The notes beneath the pieces are model-generated. The model was not told the DNA's origin and ran no database searches. It worked only from the letters and a program-made list of their open reading frames with translations. Of a DNA stretch of 64,000 bases, positions 53,936 through 62,454 are shown one piece after another. Numbering within the stretch: position 1 is the first letter of the stretch; every line of letters starts with the position of its first letter. Origin of the DNA: Nitrospira sp. CG24B (lineage in GTDB: Bacteria > Nitrospirota > Nitrospiria > Nitrospirales > Nitrospiraceae). The position numbers and the translations under genes are program-made. Where the stretch lies: NCBI GenBank assembly GCA_002869845.2, contig NEWS02000008.1:151828-215827 (forward strand), written 5' to 3'.

Positions 53936-54231
53936 GATCGAAACAGTAGTCATCAGGGCACACCTGTGCCCTACAGCGTTCGATAGCCTTCCCAGGACTC
54001 AGCCGGCTCTCGCAAGGGCTTATTGCTCAAGCCTTCCCACATCAGCAACACCCTGCTGGTTGTCAAGATCCTCTCCACGATCTCTGTTCTCACCCCAAGC
54101 CGGGTAGTACGAAAAGTTCATAAAAATAGTGATTGTTTCCCGATGGCCGCTGACCGCTCATGCACCTGTTCACGGCTTTGACAGTCCGACGAGGCCTGTG
54201 TTACCTCTACACTGTCACTCGTTGGAATCTC

Positions 54232-54450
54232 ATGGCTGATACCACCGCGCTCTATGCCTTGCGTTTTCCTGATGGCTCGGTGAGCCTGTATATCGATGAA
54301 CTCTATGCCCAAGACCGAGGGATCGACCCCTCCCAGCTTGTGCGGATAGAAATCCCACGGGAAATGTTCCTGAGCGGCAGCATACAAGACATCCGTGAAT
54401 ATGTCGCACTTCAACTCGAACAACGTGAGCAACGGACCGGCACAGCGTAG
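54232..54450 (+). CDS. Small protein of unknown function
   Basis: A 72-residue protein with a start at 54232 (MADTTALYALRFP). It is compact and acidic, with no signal peptide and no recognised domain. About 300 bases of untouched sequence lie upstream, with no clear promoter. Moderate support only. Confidence 0.5.
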   Translation: MADTTALYALRFPDGSVSLYIDELYAQDRGIDPSQLVRIEIPREMFLSGSIQDIREYVALQLEQREQRTGTA

Positions 54451-54529
54451 TCAGACATCAGAGATGAGTCGAACTGTCTCACCCCTGCGTACACCTTAGA
54501 ACCTTGGCCTTCACCGCCTGAAAGAACAT

Positions 54530-55711
54530 ATGACACACGCAGTCATGGCATCGCCGCTGACCGCCGAGATGATTGAAGACGTCGTCGCCGGCTTACCGAT
54601 CCAAGGTCGCATCATCCTCAGACTGTTGCTGATCCAGTATCTCGACGTCACCCACGAGGAAATCTTGTATATGGTGGCGGACCGGCCAGACCCTCGATGT
54701 GTCTCCGGCAAGAAGCCTGTCACCACGATGACCCAGGAATCGATCACGGCGATGATCGATCGCCGTGACGAATACCGCAGGCGGGCTCAGCTTCGACGAG
54801 AACGAACCTGGCTTCAGTGCATAGCCCTGAAACATCAGGCCCACATGGCGGAGGCCTTTGTCTCTCGAGCCGCCCTCCTGCTCGCTGACCGTGGTGTATC
54901 TGCCGAAACGATCGGCACGCTCAAATCCCAGGCTCGGTCCGCCGTCCCCACGGCAACGCTCCGGCTGCTGGAAGAGCGTTGGGAACACAACGAGATTACT
55001 GCGGAGGAATATCAACGACAGCGGCTGGCCATTGAAATGCAAACACTGCTCCGGTTTGCCGAACGGTTCAAGAAACGTCTCGACCTGGCTGAGCGCGAGC
55101 AGCGGACATCGGATCAGACGATCTTGCTCGATCATGAAATCGGCCATATTTGGGGAATCCCCGCCAGTACATTGGCCGCGCGCAAGGTCAAGTTCTTGTC
55201 TCAGTATCTCACCGCACTGCAGGCCAAAGGCTCAGGGATCCGTCCGGCACCAGGAAGCACCCCCTCCCTGGAGCTCTGGAAGGACACCGTGCAGGTCCTC
55301 TCTCGCACCCCCATCGAGCGATCGATCGCGACCTACGATGGGCTCGAGCAGACTGAGTCAGCGTTACTTGAGAAACTGGCGGCTTACGCTGTGATTCGAA
55401 TACCGGAGACCACTGAAACAAAATTTTGGAATTCGCTTGTGTATGGAGCCAGTTCCAACGCCATGCACAGTGAATCAACCCGCACCTTGTTCGGACTCCA
55501 ACGGCTAGTCGCCATACAGAAGGACGTAGACGCCAGCAACGAGGCGCTGGATGAAGAGCTCCTCACACGCACGGCGCCGAGATCGAAAGAGCAGGAGTTG
55601 CTCGCATCGCCGAACGAGGCGAGCCCTGTCGAACTGACGGAACTGCAGCAGCATATTCTCCACAACTTCATCGGAGAGGATGTCAGCGGTCGAGCCTCCG
55701 ACAAATGGTAA
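54530..55711 (+). CDS. Large protein of unknown function
   Basis: A 393-residue protein, alpha-helical, with Arg/Gln-rich and coiled segments in the middle (about 150-200, RFAERFKKRLDLAEREQRTSD). There is no signal peptide or recognised domain. It is the first of four plus-strand genes of unknown role, the others being exported. Confidence 0.6.
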   Translation: MTHAVMASPLTAEMIEDVVAGLPIQGRIILRLLLIQYLDVTHEEILYMVADRPDPRCVSGKKPVTTMTQESITAMIDRRDEYRRRAQLRRERTWLQCIALKHQAHMAEAFVSRAALLLADRGVSAETIGTLKSQARSAVPTATLRLLEERWEHNEITAEEYQRQRLAIEMQTLLRFAERFKKRLDLAEREQRTSDQTILLDHEIGHIWGIPASTLAARKVKFLSQYLTALQAKGSGIRPAPGSTPSLELWKDTVQVLSRTPIERSIATYDGLEQTESALLEKLAAYAVIRIPETTETKFWNSLVYGASSNAMHSESTRTLFGLQRLVAIQKDVDASNEALDEELLTRTAPRSKEQELLASPNEASPVELTELQQHILHNFIGEDVSGRASDKW

Positions 55712-55760
55712 ACTTTCATAGTTGCCAATCACCAGCAGTTCGGTATAATTACGTTCAACA

Positions 55761-56204
55761 ATGAGAACACGATCCTCTACGCCCTCATCATATGTCACGT
55801 CAGTGGCTGTCTTCCTCCTGCTCCTCTTCATCTGCCCTTGCCTGCCAGGAGGACTGGGCACGGCGACTCCGGCAGCAGCCGCTAGCCTGATTGAGATCTC
55901 GGAGCTCTTGGCCCACCCGGAACAATACGACCATCAAGACGTCATGGTCACGGGAAAGGTCATGAACGTGCAGTTAGCCACCAATCGTCAAGGGCAGCCT
56001 GCCTATGGATTCCTGCTGCAAGACCAAGCGGGCACATTGAAGGTGGTGAGCCTTGGACAGCTAGAAGTCCACGAAGGTGATCAAGTGATTGTCGAGGGTG
56101 TCTTCAGCCGACTCAGACAAGTTGGCCGCACGATCGTTTACAATGAGATCAAAGCTCTGTCTGTCAAACCGCTGACCCGTCTCAACCCGGATTTTGTCGG
56201 CTGA
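55761..56204 (+). CDS. Exported OB-fold-like protein
   Basis: A 147-residue protein with a long signal peptide (about residues 1-36, ending PAAA). The mature part has an OB-fold look: YDHQDVMVTGKVMNV, LLQDQAGTLKVVSLGQ, GDQVIVEGVFSRLRQ. Similar domains bind nucleic acid or oligosaccharides, or are periplasmic stress proteins of the BOF type. Confidence 0.7.
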   Translation: MRTRSSTPSSYVTSVAVFLLLLFICPCLPGGLGTATPAAAASLIEISELLAHPEQYDHQDVMVTGKVMNVQLATNRQGQPAYGFLLQDQAGTLKVVSLGQLEVHEGDQVIVEGVFSRLRQVGRTIVYNEIKALSVKPLTRLNPDFVG

Positions 56205-56290
56205 CTCCTTCTTCTCTGTTCCAGTCCCCTCATGGGATCTATTTTCCCCTGCCGCCCAGGTGATTGCTTTTCATCTCTGGTCAGACAACA

Positions 56291-56689
56291 ATGACAGGCA
56301 TGACGGTTCAAGATTTTCTCTCACTCGCGCTGGTACTCACAGGGGGAATAGCTCTGGTGAGCTGCAGTACACCGGCACATGTGGGGGAGTACCCCAATCA
56401 ACAGCGCATGATAGGCCAGTCTACATTTGCGATCCTTGCCTGCACAGGGACACCCAAGAAAGAAACGATCGACGGCGAGAGGACAGTCCTCCACTACTAC
56501 CGCGAAGCCCCGATACTGGAAGAATCTCGGCCAGTTGGGAAAGGGAGCTTTGCAACAGTTCGCCATGGCTGCTGGGCCACTGTCATTCTGAGCGACAACC
56601 GCGTCGTTGCGGTGCAGTACCGGTTCGTTCCAGCAACGTTCGACGCCTCCAATGACTGCGAAGAGATTTTTGAAACCTGCGCACGATAG
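56291..56689 (+). CDS. Putative lipoprotein
   Basis: A 132-residue protein beginning at ATG 56291 (a second ATG lies nine bases on). The hydrophobic N-terminus ends ALVSC, a lipobox. The mature part has four further Cys residues (LACTGTP, HGCWA, NDCEEIFETC) and no known domain. It is adjacent to the following gene, whose start overlaps its stop. Confidence 0.6.
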   Translation: MTGMTVQDFLSLALVLTGGIALVSCSTPAHVGEYPNQQRMIGQSTFAILACTGTPKKETIDGERTVLHYYREAPILEESRPVGKGSFATVRHGCWATVILSDNRVVAVQYRFVPATFDASNDCEEIFETCAR

Positions 56690-56691
56690 TG

Positions 56692-57672
56692 ATGCTCAGC
56701 TCTCAGACCCAGCCCTCTCTCTCACCACCTCTCGGCAAACATGTTACGTCTTACCTCATGATACCGACAGGCCGGCGAATCTTCATCAGTGCGATCGTCC
56801 TGGTTTCGACACACCTCATCCACCCCTGCGATGTATCCGCATTGGAAAAGTATGGACGCCCACTTCCTGCGCTGGGAAACGCCAATGGTCGAGAAGCCGA
56901 AGAATCGATCTTCGCCGGCTATTTCCTCACCAGTGCGTTCGCCACAAATCCCACCTTCGCCGCCAGGCCTGACAATTCGGGTCTCGTCGGCTTGCGCCAC
57001 ATGCTGCACCTGGAAACGGATCTCTACAGGCAATATCTCACGTTCTACACCGATCAGAACTTTTTCTCCGATCGTACGAATGGATGGATTGAATTGAGCG
57101 AATGGGACGGCACCTATGCCTTGACCGGTGTACTTGGCCATCTCAACTGGCGCCTGCAATACGAACGTGATGTCCCGATCGATCGGAAAGGCATTACGCA
57201 GGAATATGCCGATGGACTGGTCACCGCAAAGTTCCAAGCTGTACAGGATTTGTCAGGATGGGGACGTCACTTCCCAAATCAGAATCTGACGGTCTACGCG
57301 GGAGCCGGATGGCTCTTTCATAACAAGAATTACTTCGCCAGGCCCGACAATACCGGACGGGCTCTCTTTCGATACGTTGCCCATGCCGACCTTGATCTCT
57401 ACAAGAACAAACTGGTGCTGTATGGCGATGTCAATCTGTTCACGGATCGGGATGCCGGCAACCAAGCCGCACCGACGGAATTGGATTGGATCATCGGACT
57501 GGCCGCGCGGTGGCGAAATATGGAACTCGCGGTCTATCATGAACAGGACCAGCCGCTGGATCGAGCGGGATTGGTGCAGAAATACCTGGCAGTCCAACTC
57601 CGCGTCTCATTCGACTTTTCGAAACAGGATCTTGGGATCGGAGTGGCCAAACCGACGGCAGCCGTTCAATGA
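56692..57672 (+). CDS. Putative outer-membrane beta-barrel protein
   Basis: A protein of 326 residues from ATG 56692; a start at 56758 (MIPTGRRIFISAIVLV) gives a shorter signal. After the signal peptide (ending DVSA) the sequence alternates aromatic and charged residues (LRHMLHLETDLYRQYLTFYTDQNF, ALTGVLGHLNWRLQYERDV), the look of a beta barrel. It contains two similar halves: FARPDNTGRALFRYV and AARPDNSGLVGLRHM. Function unknown. Confidence 0.65.
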   Translation: MLSSQTQPSLSPPLGKHVTSYLMIPTGRRIFISAIVLVSTHLIHPCDVSALEKYGRPLPALGNANGREAEESIFAGYFLTSAFATNPTFAARPDNSGLVGLRHMLHLETDLYRQYLTFYTDQNFFSDRTNGWIELSEWDGTYALTGVLGHLNWRLQYERDVPIDRKGITQEYADGLVTAKFQAVQDLSGWGRHFPNQNLTVYAGAGWLFHNKNYFARPDNTGRALFRYVAHADLDLYKNKLVLYGDVNLFTDRDAGNQAAPTELDWIIGLAARWRNMELAVYHEQDQPLDRAGLVQKYLAVQLRVSFDFSKQDLGIGVAKPTAAVQ

Positions 57673-58529
57673 GGCAACTTGAGAATCCAGGTCAGCAGCT
57701 TGTCAGAGACCCGATCGGGAAGCAGTCTCACCATCAGCGCGCGGAGCTTGGCATCGGTCCCAACGAGATATCGCGTTTTCGGAGTCGGAGCGGTCAGGGC
57801 TTCTTCAACCACTCTTGCAACCGCATCAGGCGCGATCGCTCGCTTCGAAGCTTCTCCCACGACCTTCCTCACCGCAGCCACAACAGGCTTATAGAGGGTT
57901 CGAAGTTCCGTCTCGATGGCAGCCTCTCGCTCAGCTGCCTCGATCGCCGACTTATTCCAAATAGGCGTCGTGATCGCACCCGGCTGGATAATCGAGACAT
58001 GGATCCCCCATTGCTGGACTTCGAGGCGCAAGGCGTCTGTAATGGCTTCCAGCGCGAACTTCGAGGCCGAATAGGGGCCCATCAGCGGCATCGTTGAGAG
58101 TCCTGCGATAGAGCCCATGTTGACGATGCGTCCCCGTGCCTGCCGAACTAATGGAAGAAACGCTTGGGTGACAGCCACCTGCCCAACAACATTCACTTCA
58201 AGCTGCTGGCGGAGGTCGGAGATCGGTACGGCTTCAAGTGGCCCCACTACTGCAATTCCCGCGTTGTTAATGAGTCCAAAGAGTCCGCGATCTCTCGTCG
58301 CTTCCAAAACCACTGCCTGAGATTTTTGAATGGTTGCGAGATCTGTCACATCGAGCTCCACCGGCACCAGCCGATCAGAACTTGATTTTTGAAGGGCCAC
58401 GCCATCTTCCGATTTCCGTACTCCTGCAAACACGGCGAAACCCAATCGATCAAGATGCAGCGCGCAGGCCGCTCCAATTCCGGTGGAAGCCCCCGTGATG
58501 ACCACCGCACGATTGTCTCCGATCGACAT
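57666..58529 (-). CDS. Short-chain dehydrogenase/reductase
   Basis: A 287-residue SDR: TGASTGIGAACA (NAD-binding), NNAGIAVVG, and the catalytic YSASK (about residue 155). The start at 58529 (MSIGDN) is preferred since GAGAGG lies upstream; one at 58535 is also possible. It ends in convergent overlap (seven bases) with the barrel gene. Substrate unknown. Confidence 0.85.
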   Translation of the reverse strand: MSIGDNRAVVITGASTGIGAACALHLDRLGFAVFAGVRKSEDGVALQKSSSDRLVPVELDVTDLATIQKSQAVVLEATRDRGLFGLINNAGIAVVGPLEAVPISDLRQQLEVNVVGQVAVTQAFLPLVRQARGRIVNMGSIAGLSTMPLMGPYSASKFALEAITDALRLEVQQWGIHVSIIQPGAITTPIWNKSAIEAAEREAAIETELRTLYKPVVAAVRKVVGEASKRAIAPDAVARVVEEALTAPTPKTRYLVGTDAKLRALMVRLLPDRVSDKLLTWILKLPH

Positions 58530-58663
58530 CTTCATCCTCTCAAACGGTCCCTCAAAACCATAGCAGGTTTTGAACAACTTCAGCCAGACATGGCGCGGCT
58601 ATGCCATGTCCAGTCGGTGGACAGTGACCGTCGTCTTCGGCTATCATCTGCATTCTTCAACGT

Positions 58664-58739
58664 GGCGGTGTAGCTCAGTTGGCAGAGCAGCGGACTCATA
58701 AGCCGCGGGTCGGCCGTTCAATCCGGCCCACCGCCACCA
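58664..58739 (+). tRNA. tRNA-Met (anticodon CAT)
   Basis: Acceptor GGCGGTG pairs with CACCGCC, followed by A and CCA. The anticodon loop CTCATAA holds CAT, with a GCGGA/AGCCGC arm. The body resembles elongator tRNA-Met rather than initiator tRNA, though tRNA-Ile2 cannot be excluded. It stands 5' of the helicase/PLD pair; tRNA genes are common sites of island integration. Confidence 0.9.
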
Positions 58740-59028
58740 AACCGCACTTCGTGCGACCCGCTCGCTCTTTATCGATGTATCGTGCCTGACGCGAGCGGAT
58801 ACACGCCTTCGACTTTCTTCTACTCCAAACCTCGCCCGCGGTTCCATAGGTTATGAATGGGCTGTTCACCGGTCTCTCTCCTCTACCCTGAAAGTTCCGG
58901 TTCCCAGTCCAGTTGAAAACTCTTGCAAATACGAGGGCTCAAATGCGCGTTCGTGCGTTAATGTTGCCCTCCAAGCCTTGGCATTAATCATCTCCAGAGA
59001 GGCCAACTCACAGGGCAATACCATCTGA
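58740..59028. other. Intergenic region after tRNA-Met
   Basis: About 290 bases without a recognised gene. The inverted words CCGCTCGC and GCGAGCGG occur near the start of the segment. No repeat of the tRNA 3' end was seen inside the window. Confidence 0.4.
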
Positions 59029-62000
59029 TTAACTATTCTTACCTTTCTCTGATTCCTCTAGCGATCGCGCAGCGGAACGAATCACTCCAAGATCGTCGTG
59101 CAACCCAAGGTCAATATGATGATCTAGGAGTGCGTCGTAAGGATCTCGCAGATAGATTAGGGCGCGAACCGCGGTCGTAAGTCGGCCCAGATCGTCGTTG
59201 GGTATCTCGATGTACTGACGGACCGCAGCTTTTAGCTGATCAATATCACGTGCCACCGGAAGCAGCTCCACGGCACGGTCGGCTTCGATCTGTTCGATAT
59301 CTCGCAAGAGTTGCCGTAGCTTCTCGGGGGAACCAGCGATTTCGTCGGCCTCGAGTGCCGCCCTAACGTGCGCATGGGCTTCACCAAGGGGCGAGAGGTT
59401 GATCATATAGCGGGTCAGCGCAGCGCGGCTCACCTCCCGACCAGATTCGTCACTGACAGTTCGCTGAATTCGATCGAGAAGATCTTGCTGGCGCGGCTGG
59501 CCGAACACCAGCCGATAAAGAGCAAGACGCTCCTTGAGCTCTTCGTAGCGGCTTGCGTCCTGGCTGTCGGCATAGAAGAAAAGGTGTCGGCGAATCCGCT
59601 CCACCTGGCCGCCCCTCGGCTCGAAGACCCAGTGAGGATAGAGCCCATGTTTGTACCGCTGCACGTCAGGCGCGTTGGAGACCGCAGCGAACACCCGCTC
59701 CCAGAAGCTCGGATGGGCTTCTGAAGCTGCCTGCCCAAGCTGCTTGAGCGGCCATTCTCTGGCGATAGCGCGACGAACCGCCAGCCCGTCGCGCCGGTTG
59801 ATTCGGCCCTCTCTCTGTTCGAGGTCGACCGGATTCGATGGCAGATTCCAATGGACGATGTCGCGACAAAAGAGGTGAAAATCAAGCCCCTCCTGTCCAA
59901 CGGACGTGGTCGAGAGCACAAACGGCCAGAACGGTGAGTTGAAGGCCTCCCGCACTGCGGTCTTCCGGCTCGGCCCCGATTGCTCAAGCGGTGACCCTTG
60001 ATCGGCTTTGACGTCTTCGCCAAATGCGAGAGCGAAATGCGACCGACGGGCCAACTGCTCCGCACGTATGCGCCCCGTATCGGTGGTGAGGTTGATGTTG
60101 GGGCTTCCCGTACCAACACCCAATACCCGGGCTAGATGTTCCGCCATTTCGCCTTGGGTGTTCCGCTGCAGAACGTTCTTGCCAACGTAGAGGTACTCAT
60201 CTACGACCGCCTGGAAATGTGCACGCTCGCAGTACTCAATCGCGGCACGCGCGTAACCGCGTCCCGCCGGCGCCGTGCGCTCGACGATGGCGCGAACGGT
60301 TCGTCTGTTGAAGTAACTGCGAAGCTCTCCGAAGCACAAGTCAACGAGCTTCTCATGCACCTCGCCGCTGCTATCGGGAAAGGTCGTCCAAAACGCGCGC
60401 AACAAGGAGATAGCTGGAGAAAAGGCAGCGATGCGCGCGAGGTGCGCCAGCCGTTCCTCCGAGATTCGCAGCGATCCTTGGTCGTCCATCCAGCCGGCAA
60501 AGGTGTCGACATGCTCGGCGAAACGCTCCGTGATGTCGTCACCGTTGTACGCGATGCTGTTTTCGAGAGCTCCGCGTATGGAAGAGTCCGAGTGCTGTTC
60601 AAGACGAGCGACAACTTGCCATATCGGCGAACGGCTCGTGGCGGCAACCTCGACGCCAGCTTCCATGAGCGCCCGTTTCAAGGACTTCCGTGTTCGTCTA
60701 AGCAGTTCCTTGGCCGTGAGGTCCTCGCTCGCGATGGCCGAAGGCTCAATGAGCCGGGCCAGCGCCGGAGACGGTAGACAGACATCGAAGATGTGAAACG
60801 AGCCTTTTTCGGTAAAGCGCAGCGGGGGCCGGTCGTCGCCGTCCCACAACCGCCCACGCGGGGCAATCCGTTGTTCGGCCTCATGACTCGTCAGCAGGGC
60901 GATGGCCTTTGGCACAAACCGCCACCCGGAAAAGATGAGCATCTTCGTCGGATCCGCATCCTGGAAGAATTCGTCTCGGTAGTAGGTATAGGTCGGTCGC
61001 GTCCACAGGAACTTCCACAGCGTATCGGGAGTGCCAAACACCGCCTGAAACAGCTCCCGGAACCGCAGGTTCCGTCTCGCCAATCCGCCCAGCTTCGATG
61101 GCGGCTCGACGACGCCCAAAGGCACGATGGCCTTCTTGCGCTTTGCCGCCGCCATCGGGGCGTACTGCGCATCCATGAACGTGAATGGTGCCGGGCAGGA
61201 CTTCCAGTACTCGGTAATGTGCTGGGAGGCGTCGACCTTGTCCAGGAGAAACCTCCGCAGACGGATGTAGTCGACCACTTCCTCTTTCTGCGGTACGACA
61301 AACGCATTTCCTGTTGGGCGTACCTCCTGAATGCCTTTTGTCGGGTCTTGAATGTACGCGTTCCGCTCGGTCCTGCAGATCACCTTGCGAAGACGCTTCT
61401 CGATACGAGACCGTAGCGCCAGTAGCTCGGAGTCGTTACCTTGAAGGAATGCCCTAATCTCGAGCCGTTCTCGAAACGCCTTGAGATCAACCCGGAGGCG
61501 CGCGACTTCCCGTTTCCCTTGATCGGCAAAGAGGAAGCGCACGGTATCCAGAAATTCGTCGTAGTGCCCCTGCCCTTCATGATCCAAGGCCAGCATGCGG
61601 TAGGGCGTCGCGGAGAGAATGAGAACGCCAGGATGCCTGTCGAAGAGACGCGCCGCGATGGACTTCTTGCTGCCCGCCTCCTCGATGACTTCCCTAAATC
61701 GTTGGACCTCATCGAGTATGACGAGCTGAGGCTGAAGATCGTCGAGCAAGACACGCTGGACAGCACTGCGAAGAATTCCGACAATGCGATTACGGCGCCT
61801 CCTGCTCCCCGCATCGCTCGGCTGAAATTGATCGACCTCACTTCGCAACACATCAGACAACACCAGAGTTGAACCATCCAGCTTGATCGGCTTCCTCCAT
61901 TCCTCGGCAATCCTCTGTTGCAGGCCGGAACGAAGCTTTCGATTGAATTCCAGTCTTAGGACGCGGAACCCCGTGGCCTCCTTCCAGCGCTCTTCTCCGG

Positions 62001-62454
62001 CGCCGCAGCGGAAATACTCACGCCATTTCCCTTTACGAATGTCTTGCCGGAGCACGCGGTGGGCCAAGAAGAGCAGCAACTGCCGTTCCCACGCCAGTCC
62101 GGTACCCTCGGATAGCGACGTACCGGGTGTGAATGAATAAAGCTGAAGGTTATCGGTGTTGCTGGCGCTCCACGCCAGTTGCGTAATCCTTCGTAGGGAA
62201 GGAGGCGCGTTGGGAGCGAGCTTCGTCCGGTTCTGGTCGGCGATTTCGGAATTCGAACAGAGATAGACCACGACCAACTCTCGGCCCCGGCGGCGCCGAA
62301 TGAGCTCTTCGATCACGCCGCGCGCAACAACAGTCTTGCCGAGGCCGACTTCATCAGCGAGAAGAAAGCGCCGTGATCCACCGGTGTCCGTCAAGCGCTC
62401 GCAGATTGTCTCGACCGCCGCGCTTTGAAACTCCGCGAGTTTCACGCTAGACAC
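59029..62454 (-). CDS. Large SF2 helicase, probable defence protein
   Basis: A 1141-residue protein. Helicase motifs in order: Walker A in ADEVGLGKT (about 33-41), DEVQ (about 246), SAT (about 282), and near 860-895 the VGQEGLDF and QREGRINRR motifs (V/VI). The C-terminal ~200 residues have no recognised domain. The start is GTG at 62454, overlapping the stop of the PLD gene (GTGTCTAG), so translation is coupled. The architecture, a DEAD-like helicase with a PLD nuclease partner, occurs in anti-phage systems; the specific system is unclear. Confidence 0.85.
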   Translation of the reverse strand: MSSVKLAEFQSAAVETICERLTDTGGSRRFLLADEVGLGKTVVARGVIEELIRRRRGRELVVVYLCSNSEIADQNRTKLAPNAPPSLRRITQLAWSASNTDNLQLYSFTPGTSLSEGTGLAWERQLLLFLAHRVLRQDIRKGKWREYFRCGAGEERWKEATGFRVLRLEFNRKLRSGLQQRIAEEWRKPIKLDGSTLVLSDVLRSEVDQFQPSDAGSRRRRNRIVGILRSAVQRVLLDDLQPQLVILDEVQRFREVIEEAGSKKSIAARLFDRHPGVLILSATPYRMLALDHEGQGHYDEFLDTVRFLFADQGKREVARLRVDLKAFRERLEIRAFLQGNDSELLALRSRIEKRLRKVICRTERNAYIQDPTKGIQEVRPTGNAFVVPQKEEVVDYIRLRRFLLDKVDASQHITEYWKSCPAPFTFMDAQYAPMAAAKRKKAIVPLGVVEPPSKLGGLARRNLRFRELFQAVFGTPDTLWKFLWTRPTYTYYRDEFFQDADPTKMLIFSGWRFVPKAIALLTSHEAEQRIAPRGRLWDGDDRPPLRFTEKGSFHIFDVCLPSPALARLIEPSAIASEDLTAKELLRRTRKSLKRALMEAGVEVAATSRSPIWQVVARLEQHSDSSIRGALENSIAYNGDDITERFAEHVDTFAGWMDDQGSLRISEERLAHLARIAAFSPAISLLRAFWTTFPDSSGEVHEKLVDLCFGELRSYFNRRTVRAIVERTAPAGRGYARAAIEYCERAHFQAVVDEYLYVGKNVLQRNTQGEMAEHLARVLGVGTGSPNINLTTDTGRIRAEQLARRSHFALAFGEDVKADQGSPLEQSGPSRKTAVREAFNSPFWPFVLSTTSVGQEGLDFHLFCRDIVHWNLPSNPVDLEQREGRINRRDGLAVRRAIAREWPLKQLGQAASEAHPSFWERVFAAVSNAPDVQRYKHGLYPHWVFEPRGGQVERIRRHLFFYADSQDASRYEELKERLALYRLVFGQPRQQDLLDRIQRTVSDESGREVSRAALTRYMINLSPLGEAHAHVRAALEADEIAGSPEKLRQLLRDIEQIEADRAVELLPVARDIDQLKAAVRQYIEIPNDDLGRLTTAVRALIYLRDPYDALLDHHIDLGLHDDLGVIRSAARSLEESEKGKNS

